This document shows positions 4,896-5,175 of a stretch of DNA of 5,175 bases, piece after piece. The notes under the pieces were generated by a model. That model was given only the letters and a program-made list of their open reading frames with translations. It was not told the DNA's origin and ran no database searches. Origin of the DNA: Methanobacteriota archaeon (GTDB lineage Archaea > Altiarchaeota > Altiarchaeia > IMC4 > QMZM01); assembly GCA_903930485.1 (NCBI GenBank), contig CAIYYO010000227.1, positions 1-5,175 of the forward strand. The letters are read 5' to 3'. Within the stretch, counting starts at the first letter, position 1, and each line of letters starts with the position of its first letter. Both the position numbers and the translations under genes were made by a program.

Positions 4896-5018
4896 CGGCG
4901 AGACGATAAAGGCGATTGGGTACTGAGAAACTAAATCCTAAAAACTGATTCTAATTATTGCCTTTATTTAAATTACTTTCTTTAATCTATAAGACTTAAT
5001 GGATACTGTTCACTTGCT
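4896..5018 (+). promoter_or_regulatory. AT-rich spacer with terminator-like T-tracts and candidate TATA boxes for the next gene
   Basis: No gene or RNA structure is seen in this spacer. From about 4930 it becomes strikingly AT-rich. TTTATTTAAA at 4963-4972 is a TATA candidate that would start transcription near 4993, leaving a leader of about 26 nt. CTATAAG at 4987-4993 is a second candidate that would give an almost leaderless message starting near 5016. The T-tracts at 4963-4983 may also end the preceding transcript. No Shine-Dalgarno sequence precedes the ATG at 5019. Confidence 0.4.
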
Positions 5019-5175
5019 ATGGATAAGGAACTTGATAAGACTACAAAGTTACTCGATGAAAAGCTTGAAGAAATAAGTATTGTAGAGCAAACCTTAGATT
5101 CGGAAATCACCAACTTCAATGCTGTTCAGGAACGAAAAATATCCGAAGCATATAGTCAATTAACACACTACGAAA
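5019..5175 (+). CDS. Unknown helical/coiled-coil-like protein, 5' part only
   Basis: Translation from ATG 5019 is open for 52 codons to the window edge, beginning MDKELDKTTKLLDEKLEEIS. The sequence is rich in Leu, Ile, Glu and Lys with heptad-like spacing, so an alpha-helical or coiled-coil N-terminus is likely. No family is recognisable from this part. The reading frame is supported by absence of stops and by an upstream AT-rich promoter-like region; an ATG at 4999 in another frame ends after 25 codons. Codons are clearly more AT-rich than in the genes to the left, which may mean a different origin. Confidence 0.55.
   Translation, partial: MDKELDKTTKLLDEKLEEISIVEQTLDSEITNFNAVQERKISEAYSQLTHYE

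Noticed and set aside
4896..5018. Possible tRNA or small RNA gene in the AT-rich spacer
   Set aside because: No cloverleaf, T-loop motif or strong stem could be found on either strand; the content is better explained by promoter and T-tracts.

Overview
The window looks archaeal, and most like a mesophilic methanogen-type euryarchaeote. The reasons are a TTTATATC TATA-like element ahead of the one clear divergent promoter, few Shine-Dalgarno sequences at starts that are otherwise secure, frequent ATA and AGG/AGA codons at moderate GC, and an archaeal flavour to several protein families. Ku is patchy in archaea but is known in Methanocella and Archaeoglobus, so a Methanocellales-like source is plausible. 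A bacterial source is not excluded, and I cannot name a genus from sequence alone.

Layout: positions 1-1236 carry the 3' part of one polytopic membrane protein and a complete second copy of the same family, in tandem on the + strand. Next, on the + strand, is a complete Ku gene (1285-2046), the end-binding protein of prokaryotic non-homologous end joining. It converges on a minus-strand cluster of three genes read right to left: a minimal MNT-type nucleotidyltransferase (3474-3181), a DUF1697 protein (3174-2632) and a small stand-alone CHAT (caspase-like) protease candidate (2592-2059). The stop codons of Ku and the CHAT gene both lie in one perfect palindrome followed by a T-tract. From a divergent intergenic region rich in repeats (3475-3660) a + strand two-gene unit starts: a protein with a divergent acylphosphatase-like N-terminal domain joined to a long charged helical C-terminal part (3661-4410), and, 5 nt later, a YwgA/Panacea-like small protein (4416-4895). 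After an AT-rich spacer, a coiled-coil-like gene begins at 5019 and runs off the end of the window.

How the genes fit together: the tandem membrane proteins look like one local duplication. Ku would act with a ligase and polymerase encoded elsewhere. The minus-strand cluster combines an enzyme class usually seen in toxin-antitoxin pairs (MNT, here without its HEPN partner) with a caspase-fold protease. The right-hand pair combines an unusual acylphosphatase-like fusion with a protein resembling antitoxin or regulator winged-helix domains. This is suggestive of accessory, stress or conflict-related gene content, but a joint system is inference only.
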